DNA of 64,000 nt. It comes from Grifola frondosa (Eukaryota > Basidiomycota > Agaricomycetes > Polyporales > Grifolaceae). A program made the translations under genes and the position numbers. Under the pieces are notes generated by a model. The model saw nothing but the letters and a program-made list of their open reading frames with translations, ran no database searches and was not told where the DNA came from. The DNA lies in NCBI GenBank assembly GCA_001683735.1, contig LUGG01000019.1, forward strand, positions 1 through 64,000. Reading direction: 5' to 3'. This document shows, in pieces, positions 1 through 12,573 of this stretch. Position 1 is the first letter of the stretch; every line of letters begins with the position of its first letter.

Positions 1-66
1 TGCCTCCTTAGCTCTAAATAGATCAAAGTGCATCAATTTAAATCAGAAGGTATGTCATCAAAGGAC

Positions 67-869
67 TCACTTTTTCTTCGGTGCAGTTCTCTCAATCTGC
101 TTGCCTTTCTTCGTCACAGGCTGCTTCTCAGGCTCCTTCGCAGCCTTGCTCTTGTCGGCCTGCTTAAAAGACTGCTCATCGGAGCCCGTTAAGTCGACGA
201 TGGCAGAACCGTCGGTCGTCTTGCGATTTGCAGCAATACGGTCCCTAATACCTGTCTTCTTTATATTCTTAGCTGGCTTCTGTCCCTCCTCTTCCGTCTC
301 GCCCTCATCTTCACTCTCGTTCTCATCCTCGCCCTCATCCATCTTCTCCTCATCCAGCTTCTCCAGCTCCGATAGCACACTGGAGTTCAGCTTAGTATCG
401 ACTTCACTGAACGTGCCATCCGTCGTGCTTGTATTCTTTTTAGCTTGAGGACGTCGCTTTGGAGCTGGCTTGGGGCGCTGTTGTTTTTCCTTGGGGGCTT
501 TGTCACATCTGCCATAGCCCTGGCGCACGAGCTTTCTTGATCGGTCGATACGGTCTGCGGCTGTCTGTGCGTCAGTACGAACAATGGAATCCTCCAGCTC
601 CGCAATACGCTTCTGCGCTTTCTCTGATCCTCTGCCTTGTTCTTTTGCTTTTTGGCGGTTGCCTTGCGCTCGGCTTGCACTTCAGCATGGCTCCGCTTTT
701 TGGTCCAAGGTCTACAAGACCAGGACGCCGAGTTGCGTTTGATGGACGCGTAATAGGCATAGACTCTAGCAAGAGGATTGGTGAGTTTCACAGACTGAAG
801 ACTGTTGTGTTGATTGTTGAAGTAATGCCACGCAATCAGGCGCTTAATTGCAGTTCGTCGTGAAGGCAT
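67..869 (-). pseudogene. Lys/Glu-rich coiled-coil protein, frame broken
   Basis: The family is not named here. The minus strand encodes a highly charged protein. An N-terminal part contains a KRSHAEVQAERKATAKK-like coiled-coil stretch, followed by IAELEDSIVRTD, a Lys/Pro/Gln-rich linker, and an acidic Glu/Asp tract near 300-370 before a basic C-terminus. The coiled-coil half and the acidic half lie in different frames, so a one-base shift near 620 is needed to join them. Similar charged coiled-coil ORFs recur in agaricomycete genomes, often near transposons, and this one is divergent to the Plavaka remnant next to it. A link to that element is inference. It is probably a pseudogene or contains a base-call error. 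Confidence 0.45.
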
Positions 870-1668
870 CGAAATTTACGCGCACGGTCTGGACTTACCA
901 CTGACGGCACAGGTATGTACAGCTAAGTCTTTTTGCACTTGTGCAACCTTTATTTTGTTCTGCAACAGCCTCTCGATATATTGCGCTTCGGCCCAACCTA
1001 GCGTCAACCATGCCAGCTCACCCAACGGCCGCGCTACCTCTAACTTTCGACGGAGATCTCAGTTAGTTTTACACAAGCCGACATAACCTCTGTACGAAAT
1101 GCCACCGCGGATTCAGAACAAAGCTGGACGCACGCAACACTTTAGGATCCACCATCAAACCTTGAGCCCGTGCCTGGACCTTCTTTTTCTCCACAGCGTT
1201 CATCCACACCATATGCTAGGTCCGACGCTGAGGATGGCGACGTGGACGTATGGTCAAATACGGGCTTGCGGGCCTCTGGTGGTAGTTCACCTGAGGTGGA
1301 ACATTCTTACGAGGATCCTTTCAGCGATCGACCACGCCCCCGCATGAAGACGTCGCGATGGCCTTCCCGAAGGTATATCATCGGATGACGACTTCAGCAG
1401 TCCTGACAACTTCGACGACATGGAACTACGAGTATGAGAACGACTTTGGCGTAGGTCTTGATGGTACGTCCAGAGCATTTCTATAGCGGATTTTATGCAT
1501 ACCTTACATATAGATGATGGCTTCGAGGAAGACAATATCTCTCAAGCTCGACAGTGATGTGGATGGATCTGACGATGAAGCGGATGACATTCCCCCTCAT
1601 GTTCCTGAAGAGCATTTCCGAGTGAAACGGACCCAATAGGATTGGAGAAGGAGTTCCACGCATGATGA
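870..1668. other. Stretch without a supported gene
   Basis: This lies between the charged coiled-coil gene and the recognisable start of the Plavaka transposase. Ser/Pro/Asp-rich reading around 1170-1390 on the plus strand resembles the low-complexity N-terminus common in Plavaka proteins and may belong to that element, but no conserved motif is visible. Terminal inverted repeats of the element were not recognised here. Confidence 0.35.
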
Positions 1669-4600
1669 ATGGTGAGCAGTGTGCACTCATCCGTACTTTG
1701 CTCACACCAGCGAATAACAGGACAACCTGTAACGCAGAGGGCGATTTTCTGCCACCGAACACGCCTCCAACTCCCCCAGAGCCGCGTCCCAACGGACTGG
1801 TCACCGTATAAAGACCGCATCGATTTTGAGACGGCTGAAACAATGTACAAGCGTGCGCAGATTCCTGCCGGAATCATCGACGACCTACTTAACCTGTGGA
1901 CGGCTTCGATGCTCAAGTATAACGACCGCGGCCATTTCCAAACCATGCCGACCTATATCGGACGATTGACTCGACCGCTCTTGGGGATGTCAAATGGGAG
2001 TCATTCGAGATGTCGTACTCAGGCCTCTGCCTAGAGCAACATACCACGGTGGATGACTGCTAAGTATGATGTTGGTTCCGCGATCCACGCACTATCGTCC
2101 CAACATGCTCGCAACCCTGACTTCGACGGAGAGATGGACTTCGCTCCTTATATGGAGTTTGGATGGCGACGGCGTTTAAAAGACTTTATGTCGGGTGATT
2201 GGGCTTGGCAACAGGCGGTAGTGTTCTTCTCTGCTTACATTGCTAGTATTTGCTCATTTCTCTCTAGGAAAAATCACGGCAGATCCCACGATAGACTCGA
2301 ACGGCGCGGCTTCGTGCCAATTATCCTAGGTAGCGACAAAACAACGGTCTCGGTAGCAACAGGTCAGAACGAGTATTACCATTGTATATTCAATCGGAAA
2401 TGTACCAAAATGTGCGACGCGCGCATCGTAATGCCGTTGCTCTTCTTGGTTTTCTTGCAATACCTAAAAGTGAGTTACTAATAAGTTTCTTCACTTATAC
2501 TTGAACTTCCATGGATTCATAGCTGATCGAAAATACGCGGACGACGTCAAGTTTCGGAAATTCCGACGCCAACTTTTTCATTCCTCTCTCTCCCGCATCC
2601 TTCAATCACTGAAGGCTGGGATGACAACGCGGAAGTTGTTCGTTCTGATGGACATTTCCGACGAGTTATATAGGGTTAGGCCATTCTGCAGATTATCCTG
2701 AACAAGCACTTGTTGCTTGTGTCGTTCAAGGCTGGTGTCCTAAGTAAGATTACATTTTCTTCGTCATTCATACTTATTGCTAATTTTATTCAGGTGTACC
2801 CGGATTCAACCGATCTCGATGGTGGTGGCGGACGTCGCACTCGGGATCATACAGAGGAGCTGGTCGCAGCTTTCGAACTCGGAGCGCTTTGGGATGAATA
2901 TGGGTTAGTGGGTGATATTGTGGTGCGTTTAGCTCTCTATTTACGAGTATTCTTTCTTATCCCCTTTTTGGGATCACTCAATGTACGCGCACTCTTCACG
3001 ATACGTTGGGGATCCGTACGCATAATGGTTGTGTCTGTGACCTTACCTCTGCATATCTGATTGATACCCTCCCCCGCCGAAGTACTTTAAATTCATCTCT
3101 GCGGAGCTGACTGACTTAATCTTTACAGCCGTTCACAAACGACTTCCCACGAGCTGACATCCATGAGCTCATCGCACCGGACATTCTCCATCAACTTATC
3201 AAAGGAACTTTCAAAGACCATCTGGTGGACTGGGTTGAGCAATACATTGTCCAGACCCATCCGAACGCACACGCACAAGCGATCTTAGCAGATATAGATC
3301 GACGGTATGTTTTACAAATGATTGTTTTGGTGTTCATCATGATAACCAGATTTGTTCACAGTATTGCCGTGGTACCTCCGTTTACAGGCCTCCGACGTTT
3401 CCACGAGGGGCGCGGTTTCAAGCAATGGACCGGGGACGACTCGAAAGCATTGATGAAGGTGAGTATTTGTTTCACTATAATCATCAATGACTTACTCATG
3501 TACAGGTTTACCTGGCTGCAATTGTCGGATACGTACCACGAGAGATGGTAAGAGCCATTCGAGCGTTTTTAGAATTCTGTTACCTTGTTCGCCGAAACGT
3601 ACACACGCTCTCGACGATGGATGCTGTGGAAGACGCTCTCGACCGGTTCTACAAGAACAGAACTATCTTTCAGACTACTGGAGTTCGTGATGGTTTTTCT
3701 CTGCCCCGTCAACATTCCCTCCGCCATTATCTAGACATGATTTGGTCGTTTGCAGCGCCGAATGGACTGTGCACGTCAATCACGGAGTCCAAGCATATTG
3801 ATGCTGTGAAGGACCCATGGAGACGATCCAATCAGTTTGAAGAGGTCGGACAGATGTTGTTAACAAACCAACGACTCGACAAATTGGCCGCTTCTCGCAC
3901 GGACTTTGCTGATAGGGGTATGTTAAACGGAACATGCCTGTTCGCAACGTATCTTGCTCTTCGTGAGTACTGACTTGATTCATATTCAGTATACTTATTG
4001 ATGTGCTTCCAGACCCTGATGAAGACCTGGATCCTGAACTCGATCATATCAGAGTCCTGGATTCGGGAGCGGTGGTTACAAAACGCAAGAGTCGCCGTCA
4101 CGATGATGGCGCAGTGCCTGGTCCGACCGTGCTCTCGTATGTTGTCATGGCCGCAACAGCTCGTAAGTACCTACTATCTTTCAGAGCAACTTCTAACATG
4201 TGCAGTAGAAACGCAACATTGCCGTACTGCAGATACGCTCGGTGACGAGATTCACCAACCTAGGCTCTTGGAGCTCATCCGCCGGTTCCTTTACGACCAA
4301 CTCAATCCGGATAGCGCACTCCCTGGGCTGGATGTGCCGATTCACGAGTGTCCACTGTTTCAAGAGCAGATCTCGGTATTCTATTCAGCGGCTGCAACCT
4401 ACTACGCTCCTAGTGATCCGTCTGGTATTGGCGGAATGCACCGTGAACATTTACGGGCTACACCATGGTGGTGGCGCACTGCACCTCGGTTCGACTGTGC
4501 GTTCATCAATCACGACTCCAGCCGCGCCGGGATCTTTGGCTTGGATGTGGTTCGCATCCACCTATTCTTTTCATTCAAATTCCGTGGTATCAAGTACCCT

Positions 4601-4867
4601 TGCGCTCTAGTTCGCTGGTATGAGCGTATGTCTGATGAGCCTGACGAGGACACAGGCATGTATATTGTTCAGCCGGAGTCAAAACACGGTGCGCCTGTTC
4701 TCTCTGTTGTCCATCTCGATTCAATTGTGCGTGCGGCACACTTGATCGGGGTATATGGGAACGAGCCTGTTCCTGACAATATAACGGAACACAATGCTCT
4801 TGATGCGTTTCGCTCCTTCTATGTGAACCGATTTGCTGATCATCATGCTTTCGAGACGATCTTCTGA
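1669..4867 (+). pseudogene. Plavaka-type DNA transposase, decayed
   Basis: Plavaka elements are agaricomycete DNA transposons related to the CACTA group. Conserved blocks occur in order on the plus strand: YKDRIDFETAETMYKRAQ (about 1820), FMSGDWAWQQA (about 2190), ITADPTIDSNGAA followed by the hallmark IILGSDKTTVSVATGQNEYY (2320-2380), AVALLGFLAIPK (2440), FRRQLFHSSLSRIL (2560), [21 protein letters not shown] (3160), [18 protein letters not shown] (3380), SITESKHIDAVKDPWRRS (3780), and the C-terminal half to AFETIF at the stop. Short introns separate several blocks. The reading is broken by one-base shifts near 2310 and 2381 and by two stops near 2670, so no active transposase is expected. 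The C-terminal half (3998-4867) is one open exon, suggesting fairly recent decay. Confidence 0.9.
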
Positions 4868-4878
4868 TATCTCACTTA

Positions 4879-6162
4879 ATGGACAATCTCCCCATCGAAC
4901 TCGCCCATGCGGCCCACCTTCCATTCATCCCTCTCCCATGCACGATGCCGACGTCTCACTTACGACAGGCTGCGGGAGGTGCAGGAGGGCATGCAGGTAG
5001 CTCGATGAAGCGGATGAGTGGATTCGAGGGCGGTTCCATTGAATTTGAGCTGCGCATTATTCTTCTAGGCGGGACTTCCGGGGAAGGAATCAAGCATTCG
5101 AATGCGCCGTTCGGAAGGGGCAGCTGCGGCATCATTATCGATGCCGATACAAAGCATTTGGGTACATCATTTGGTTCGGGTGTGTGGTCGTGGCGGTCAG
5201 CGCTGTACGCGGGTGTAGCAACTCAGTGAGAGAGGTTGGACTTGCGACGGCCTGAAGGATTTGGGGTTGCTGCTTGGATTGGATGGGCGCGATGTCATTC
5301 TCGATGCCAGGAAGTTGCGAGGTGAAGCTTCATAGTCCATCACGCTGGTAGTCACTGACCAGTTCCACTTGCAGATACAGAAGTTGACTCAACTGACGAT
5401 AGCGACGACGCATCTTCTGAATGCCAGATGCGCAGAATCGTAGTGTCGCCTCCTCTTACAAGACATTCAGATACCTGTAGCTATTTGGACGGTAACTCCA
5501 TCGACAACACGGTGGAGGCTGAAGCCGCTCTTAGTATGATTGATACAGAGCTTGCTAACACTGAAGATGCACTCCCCCAATTGTCACGGGGTTCGTCCTC
5601 CGTCGGCACATACTCTTCGTACACCGACACTGCCACTGGTGCAGGAACATCTACTTCGTATATATCTACAGACTATCAGTCAGGTACGAATACACTGGAA
5701 TGCATCGAAAATCAATCCAGGCTGACATCTTTCACTCAGTTCGGCGGCGCACAGGGTAGCAGACCCACTATGCAATATATCGCTGGGGATAGAAGGTCAG
5801 GTCACCTAGGAGGCGCTGTCTCACCCTAACCTCATGTTAGGGCTGCTGCCGAATATTCCGGATCAAACACGTATACTCCAACATTCACTAGCTCTAGCTA
5901 TTGGGCCATTACTGCCACCCCGACAGCCTCATCCCTTCGACGCCCACAGACGTCACCCCGCATCGCCCCTGACTTCTCATCTGCATCTAATGCCACATAT
6001 TCCTCGTCATCCCGGTCTCCCGAAGGGGTGTTTGAAGACTTGCCAGATGCACTGTACATTACAAGCTCAGCTTCTCGTCCTGCTCCGAAAGGTCAAAAGG
6101 AGCCTAAACACCCAGTGCAACTCACTCCAGATCAGCCTCTTACGACTCACGGAAAACCGTAG
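4879..6162 (+). other. Ser/Thr-rich coding fragments, unassigned
   Basis: No family was recognised. Readable plus-strand pieces include a Gly/Ser-rich segment (4940-5230), a segment reading LKDLGLLLGLDGRDVILDA (about 5265), and a long Ser/Thr-rich low-complexity reach with SRGSSSVGTYSSYTDT (5590-5680). An intron-like gap joins some of these, but no single open gene model emerges. The composition resembles the Ser/Thr-rich piece at 8811-9680, so both may be remnants of one gene or of a duplicated gene. It could also be the N-terminal region of the Zn2Cys6 gene that follows, since such regulators often have Ser/Thr/Pro-rich flanks. Confidence 0.3.
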
Positions 6163-8030
6163 AAGCATGTTTATGTCGCATGCATCCAATGGTGAGTCTT
6201 ATCTCTTCCTGTTTATTCCTTTGCAAATTTGCTGAATGTTCGGTGCACCTGTAGTCGAAGCCGCAAGATCTGTTGCGACGGTGCAAGACCAGCGTGCCAC
6301 AATTGCGGCCAGCGCACTGGCGCATCCCAGGCTGCCTGCCTGGCCCACGTCACTTGGGCTCTGGGTCATACGAGCACAACTCCCCGATGTCTTAGTGGGG
6401 CTTCATCAGGCAGCCAGCCGGCGCATCGTAATGGATCTCTGCAAGCTCTTCCCCTCCGTACCCTACTGGTTCAACTTCATCAATATCCCGCTTCCTTGGC
6501 GCGCTGCTGGACCCGAGCACTCGAAACGCACTTCAGCCGAGCTTGATTCTGAGCGTACTAGCAGTGGCGACGTTCATCCAGAGTTCGGAATTGGAGCTGG
6601 GCCTCCGCGGGATGGTACGGGGGCGCTGGCGCTGCAGAAGCGGGCACAGAGTGCTCTGGAGGCGAGCTTGAATGCTGGGTGGATCAATTGCGGTCTTGTT
6701 CAGGCAAGCCTGGTAACGCATTTTCGGCTGCATATCATACATGATGCTCATATATCTTGTATGTCGTTTGCAGCTTATCGGGTTTCTCGACATTAGCCCT
6801 CATCCGCTCTAGAGCGGGGAGCGGACCCGGTCGCTGTTGGGGATACTCGACGCGTTAGTGCACAGCCTCGGGCTCACTACTTTGGATGCCGACGATACCC
6901 GTGCGTCCATACTTTCACCTCGCCTCATGCCCGCTGTGGCTGCTTCATCCCCCATGCTGGGGATGCTTCAGAACCAGTGGAGCTTGCAAGCTCCAACCGA
7001 ACTCGCCGCAGGGATTCAGCTGCTCGTCGTACACTCTGGCGCATGCATGTCCGGAGGCGGTGGAATATGCATCGCTGATGTGTGGGATGCCTGCGTGGAC
7101 CGATGTGTCAGAGGGCGAAATCTGCAAAGAGGAGTATCGTCGGCTGGCATGGAGCAGCCTCCTGTTCGCTGCGAGCCACAGCTCATATGACACCTCGGAC
7201 AGCGCGTTCTCGCCGCAGATGGATCTGTTTATCATGGACTCCACAAATGTAAGTACATAACTCGTGCGCTTACCGCAGCGCGCTGACTCTTTTTTTCTTA
7301 CACAGTGTTCCCGGCAGAACATCTTGAATGGAAGCATGGGCTTCCAACCCCACTGTCCAAGAACTCCATCTGGACTCTGTGCATGTGCATACTGCTCTTG
7401 TGGCACAGCTGCATGTGTGTGCGTTTGGATCCTAGCCTCAGCAAAGCGCAGTTTGCCTTCACCTCTTGGCTCGAGATGAATGCTGTTGGGGACGCCATGG
7501 ACAGACATACCTGTGTGGACGAGCTAAATTTCATTCAGGGACACGAGATATTATTTGAGTACGTTCGATTGTGGATCTATTCCCCGGCCGCTGTCTCACG
7601 TTCCGACTAGCTCACGGATGCACATTTCTTTTGAGCTCCAACAATTTATCCAGCCGGCGTACGCGTGAGTCCTCTGATCAAGTTTGCACAACTTGTGTTG
7701 GGTATTGATCTTATTGGCAGCGGTGCCAAGTTGCTTCTCTATGACAAGAAAGCAGAAGATTGGTGATTGTGTGCAACTGCGTAGAATCTATATCTATGCT
7801 CTCACACACACTCTCATGGTTACAAGCCGCTTCAAGGCTGTTGTCAACACTTTTTCAGGGTGCCTGTTCTTACTGTTGTCGCAGATAATCAGGTTCGAAG
7901 AGTCCGAACCACTCGCCTTCCTTCTGCGATTCTGACGTGACGTTATGCAGGTCTTTGGTCCTGTGGTCGTATAACAACACATTCATACTTGCTCTGGACA
8001 TTTCGAAGTCTTTCCTTGCGTCTGCAGAGC
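6163..8030 (+). pseudogene. Zn2Cys6 fungal transcription factor (fragmentary)
   Basis: This is a fungal zinc-cluster regulator with a fungal-specific middle region. The zinc cluster is encoded across an intron. An exon starting at 6163 ends at 6191, a GTGAGT donor starts at 6192, the acceptor is at 6254, and the joined reading gives C-x2-C-x6-C-x6-C-x2-C (ACIQCRSRKICC, DGARPACHNCGQR). Downstream exons match the usual middle homology region: ALQKRAQSALEASLNAGWIN then GLVQAS (about 6640-6710), LGILDALVHSLGLTTLDAD (about 6840), EGEICKEEYRRLAWSSLL (about 7110) and LSKNSIWTLCMCILLLWHSC (about 7350). Frame changes that obvious introns do not explain, and a missing clean C-terminus, suggest a remnant. 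Target genes cannot be inferred. Confidence 0.75.
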
Positions 8031-8810
8031 ACCTTAGGGCTATCTCGCCGTGTCCAGGTGCGTTGCACGCGACACCATCACATGGCTTCTAGCTGAACCT
8101 CCGCCCGTTAGCACAATACCGGCGGTATAAAATACTGCATGAAATGTTGACGACTGCCTGCTATACTGCTGGCATGCCCCCTCAGGGAACAGGTGCTTGA
8201 AGGGAGTCGAAGAAGTGATCAGCCTCCTCATGAGGTCGGGGTGGCTGAAGGCAGTAGGAGCGGAAGCACAAGTCTGAATACCAGCGGGCTACTGCTGCCG
8301 CCATCTGACCTTGCCGAGTTAGGTCAACATGCGAATGCGGCAAGGCACTCAAGAGGTGAGCTTCCTTCGGAGATCTAACCTAATCATGCACCTTGCTTTT
8401 CGTCCACTCCTATCATGAAGTAGTTTCTGACATACTCTGTCATTGCAGCCCTTATGGATAGGTTTACTATGGTATCTCAATGTACATGCTCCTCTGCCTT
8501 ACAGATGGCAATGGTGCCAAGCTTTGCTGTACCCGCACATGCTTCTGCTTTCTTGGATCGCTCCTGGTGGAGCTACTAACTGCACCGAGTTTCGGTCCAT
8601 CCCCACGCCCATGCGCCCAACAGCGCAAGACGACGTGGGTACGATCGCAGCGAGGGAGCAGAGCACCTCTGCTACGAGTGAAAGTGACCAGCTTTGGGAG
8701 ATGGGTCTCGTCGAGACGCTCTGTCCGTTTCAGCTTCTGTACAGCGGCGGGATTGAACGCCTCGGAGCGAAGAGCGCGAGGGCGCGGGTCAGAGGGGTCA
8801 GCGTAATCTG
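8031..8810 (+). other. Possible 3' remnant of the zinc-cluster gene
   Basis: The plus strand shows only short readable pieces here. One, from about 8443, contains hydrophobic residues that could match the tail of a fungal transcription factor domain. Several stops interrupt every frame and no motif is firm. I see no independent gene. Confidence 0.25.
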
Positions 8811-9700
8811 GTGAGTGCTGATATTCACACAACGAGTGATTGTCATTTATTGTTCTTTAGGGAGGCATTGGATCATGCGGTGTCTATTCCAGATCGGTCC
8901 GCGACTCGATTACCGAAAGGATCGATCCGCACAATCCGTTCCATGACCAGTGCCACCTCTTCCCAATCCGGTTATGGTTCTGGCTCAGCGTCGACAATCT
9001 ATGTCCCAGCTTTGGACAGTATCCCCGATCTCTTTGACATTCAGTCTCTTTCCGGTTCAAGCACTCTTTCTCACCGTCGTCCTTGGCTTTGACCCATCAT
9101 ACCCATGCAACGGACGATACTACTGTGTCGAATCAGGCGTACTTGTACCCTAGTGATCCTCGCATCATTGCACCGAGCCGCAGTAGCTCTTTCAGGCGGA
9201 TGGGTTCATTGACTGCCTTAGATGAAGCGTTCGCTTCTGCGATGAAGCGTGCACGGGAGGCGTGTCCTTGACTTTGATTCTGCCTGGGTCTGGCTGGTGG
9301 AACCTCGACTGGCGACAGATCTCCAGTCACTGTATCCAGTGGCCTCAGGTTGGGGCATGATGCATATATGTCGCCTCCTTCTAGCATAGGGAAGTCGAGC
9401 GAAAAGGCCCGGAGTCGCGCTTCCGACACTATTACATCGATATCGGACGACACTTTCTTCTCTGCTGGCTCCGGCTCCAATGGGTCGAATACGCAGACCT
9501 CTATTTTCTACTCCATGTCGTCTTTCACATGCACATTGATGGGTACAGAAGACGGGATACGTACTGGGTTGATCACGGATGAGACGGTTGAACTACTGTC
9601 CGGTTCGGGTACTAACATTACGCGGTCCTTTGTCGTTCAGAGGCACGACGTCAGCATCCATGCTCTGCGACTCCCCTAGCGGATCAAGCGGATTGCACCC
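8811..9700 (+). other. Ser/Thr-rich coding fragment, unassigned
   Basis: The plus strand reads as a Ser/Thr/Gly-rich, intrinsically disordered protein in several short open pieces (8811-9092, 9083-9271, 9350-9679), with runs such as SMTSATSSQSGYGSGSAST and SGSGSNGSNTQTS. The frame changes between pieces without convincing splice sites at each step. It sits directly upstream of a coiled-coil segment and could be the disordered N-terminus of the same protein. No function can be assigned. Confidence 0.35.
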
Positions 9701-9734
9701 CTTACTATCTCCATCGCGTAGTGGCTTGGCTAGA

Positions 9735-10800
9735 TCAGGAGGGATGCGGAGGAGTGGCGAGAACGCTGCGCTTCAAGATGCCACGACAAGCCTGAACGCG
9801 GAGGTCCGCATCGCCAAGGATGAGATCAAGAAATTGATTCAAGCAGAGCGGATGGGAGAGAAGGCCCGTGCTGGCATAAAAGGGGTGAGCTCTTCGTGAT
9901 CTTGCGAAGCTTGATTCAAGCCTAACGATGTTTTTGCAGGAACTGAAGAAAATGAAACGCACTATCGACGAGCTTGAAGCTGAGTTGAAGGCCGAGCGAG
10001 GGCATCTCAGGACGTTGACAACCGAGCAATCCCATGCCCAACAGACAAGGAAGGAGTCGTGCTTCAATTACGTCGTACAGAAGCTGTTAGTGGTTCGATC
10101 ATACTCACACAATGTGTTCCGCTAAAAATCGGGATATCATAGGACATGGCTTATGTCCGCGAGCAACTGCAGGCATCAAGCAGGAGAACAACGACTTAGA
10201 GAAGGAGCTGCATTGTGAGCAATGGCGTTATTACCTCCCATCGAGCCACATCTCACGCTGTCATTAGCTAACACAAACGCGGAGCAGAAGGTTCGGCTTC
10301 TCGAGATGAAGGTCGCAGAAAACACAGATGCCATCGAGCGGCTCTGCAAAGAGTGCTTGCTGCTCGCTGCAGACCACAAGGACCTGCAGCAGCGCTACTC
10401 AAAAGCATCAGAGGTAAATAAACAGTAGTAAGCACTCCCTATCAGCTAGTCAGACCCATAGATTGTCAACCGTCTGCGGGGCGAGCACGCGGCCTCCCAG
10501 ACGTCTCATGGCAGCACCAGCTCAACTTGCAGCTGCTCGAGATGAAGACCTGCACTGCGCACTCGCAGACCAAGCGGACGACCTCGCTCGCATGGAGTCG
10601 AGAAGAACCGCATCACCGCGGAGAAGGGCGACGTTGCATGGACAGTCGCTGCGCTCCAGACTGACCTGCGCCGGATCAGGAAGGATGTGGAGGCCTTCGG
10701 TCGCAACCTCAATAGCTCCAGATCGTACTCGTCGTCATACACATCTAGCACTGATGAGAGTTCGGACAAGGAGAATTCCGGCAGTTACTCATCTGGAACT
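9735..10800 (+). pseudogene. Coiled-coil protein fragment
   Basis: Successive plus-strand exons encode heptad-rich segments: TTSLNAEVRIAKDEIKKLIQ (about 9785), then after an intron ending near 9940 ELKKMKRTIDELEAELKAER (about 9945), EQKVRLLEMKVAENTDAIER (about 10285), and finally KNRITAEKGDVAWTVAALQT and DLRRIRKDVEAFG (about 10610-10700). A Ser-rich tail with SYSSSYTSSTDESSDKENS closes the readable part. This resembles long coiled-coil proteins that are common in basidiomycetes and have no assigned role. Frames change between exons and the 3' end is not seen before the GET3 fragment begins, so it is probably truncated. Confidence 0.5.
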
Positions 10801-11289
10801 GATCAGTCACGCAGGACCTGAGTACAGTGGAGACCTTGGACAGCTACACCTATTCGCAAAGCATGGGGAACAGGTAGATGACACCCACGCCTCATCGTCT
10901 TCCTATCTACAGAGGAGACGATCAGCCAAATTACAGCGCCATCCCTTCCGACATCTCAACTGCATGACTGCGAAATCACGCAATGGATGCTCCTTTTTCA
11001 TCGACACGCATGATAGGGATATTGGGCACGGTCTGCAAGCGTGGCGCGGATTCTCCCAGTAAGCAACAAGATCTCGTAAATTGATGTCGTTGTTGCTGAC
11101 AGTTATATCGGCACATACAGAAGTGTCCGACCAGCGATTGGCAGGCTTCTCATTAACGTCGATGTATCAAATGCAGCTATGCGATTTTCTTTTCCACCTC
11201 ACCGTCTCGACATATTATCACGGTAACATGTTATTCCATAGCTATAAAGCAGGACCATTGCCCGAGCTTGGGGAACTTCATACACCTCG

Positions 11290-11455
11290 TACTGCACAGA
11301 CGCGTTAAGTCGATGGAGTGCTCCGTCATCGTGTTTGACACCGCGCCGACAGGACACGCGCTCCGCTTCCTGTCCTTCCCCACGGTGCTCGAGAAGGCCC
11401 TCGGCAAGCTCAGCATAGTGAGCGGGCGGATTAGGCCCATGATCAACCAGGTCGG
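11290..11455 (+). pseudogene. GET3: GET3 (guided-entry ATPase) fragment I
   Basis: GET3/TRC40 is the cytosolic ATPase that delivers tail-anchored proteins to the ER. This piece encodes [19 protein letters not shown] followed by [19 protein letters not shown] and PMINQ, which match the switch II region (DTAPTGHTLR) and the helix after it. The N-terminal P-loop with its signature Lys is not visible upstream, so the fragment is 5'-truncated. Homology stops right after PMINQ, where an unrelated Btz-like fragment follows. The next GET3 segment resumes about 1.4 kb downstream. Confidence 0.85.
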
Positions 11456-11715
11456 ACCAGGGTGCCACAGACATGGTTGTGGAGGAAAACACCCACGGTG
11501 CATCTGATCTCCCCATAATCTAATTTGCTGATCTCGACCGCCACCATATTGGTCACCCGCTCCCTCCACCTGCCCGTGCACGCAAGCCTCATAAAATGCA
11601 CAAAAGGCCCGCCCCGGCGCTGCTGTCTTTTAGCCTCCCTCTGCACCTCCTGCTCCGTCTTCTGAGCACGAGGACACAGGGAGATATCTCCTATTGATGA
11701 ACCTTCGCCTCTACG

Positions 11716-12573
11716 TTGCAAGAGTCGCTAGGATCTGCCTTTCGAAATCGGATCAGGGAGCAATCTGCTCCTCAGGCATACCAGCAACGCCTCGAGAGGG
11801 ACCGTTCCTATGTTCCGATGATGGGTGAATTCTGGGGACATGATGACCATCTGTTGGACAAGGACTTGCGCAGCTTGAGCGGATGGTGGAGAGGCTGCTT
11901 GCAAACTCATGGACGCGGAAGGGGGATGCGCGGGCGGGGACGAGGATTTTTTTGTTCCGTCAGTTCAGGCTCCCAATCAGGAAGATAGCGGAAGGTCATG
12001 ACGATGGCTCTACATGTGCTGTCATTGAAGTTCCCGCCATCAGCAAGCATGGACGCACGATGGATTTGAGGAGATGAAGCGACGTGACGAGCACCACCGC
12101 TCAGTACTGCAGCAACCACAGGCACCTTCACGCCACTCTGCGGATTCGGATATCATGGGCACGGAGGATTCGTTGGTGGACGAGGTCGCGGTTGCTTTGG
12201 TCGTGGTGGCTTCTTAGCTTCTCCTACAGGGCCACGACAGGGTCTTTCGAATTTCACTATGTCTGGTCGACCATGGTTTGCTATGAAGCCTGAGCGCATG
12301 TGGACAAAGCAGCATGAGGCCTTTTTGTACTTTGATCCTGCGTTGAAACCTCGCGCCGGACAGGGCCCTGGTTTCCCGTGAGGTTGCCTGGCGGAAAAGG
12401 ACAGATCGTGAGGCTTTCCCCTCAATCTTTCGCACCGGCTTCGCTGCCGCTCGTGGCAGCAGCCACGCCTCCTCAGGACGACGGAGAGAAGTTGTTCATA
12501 GTGAAAATTCCACGTCGTTCGGGCAAGGAAAAGCAGTGGAGGGTGTGCCGATGGCCGCGGAAAGCTCAGTAGT
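11716..12573 (+). pseudogene. Btz/CASC3-like (Barentsz) fragment
   Basis: Barentsz/CASC3 proteins bind eIF4A3 in the exon junction complex. The segment reads SYVPMMGEFWGHDDHLLDKD and RSLSGWWRG, then an RGRG-rich stretch, then WTHDGFEEMKRRDE (about 12050). These match the two halves of the Btz domain. A downstream piece, KPERMWTKQHEAFLYFDPAL (about 12285) with Gly/Arg-rich flanks, continues a fungal relative. The frame is lost right after a run of seven T at 11947-11953; with one T fewer the expected frame continues for about 13 codons. Further shifts follow. The fragment lies between two GET3 pieces in the same orientation. Confidence 0.7.

Noticed and set aside
101..448. Plus-strand 115-codon Ser-rich reading
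   Set aside because: It is the antisense shadow of the acidic and Lys-rich minus-strand protein; Ser runs arise from complementing Glu/Asp codons.
4003..4245. Separate small plus-strand gene
   Set aside because: Overlaps the conserved C-terminal exon of the Plavaka transposase in another frame.
6945..7508. Minus-strand 187-codon reading
   Set aside because: Lies opposite conserved exons of the fungal transcription factor and has no motif of its own.
10463..11062. Plus-strand 199-codon reading
   Set aside because: Arg/His-rich composition without motifs; the coiled-coil protein in another frame over the first 300 bases explains the region better.
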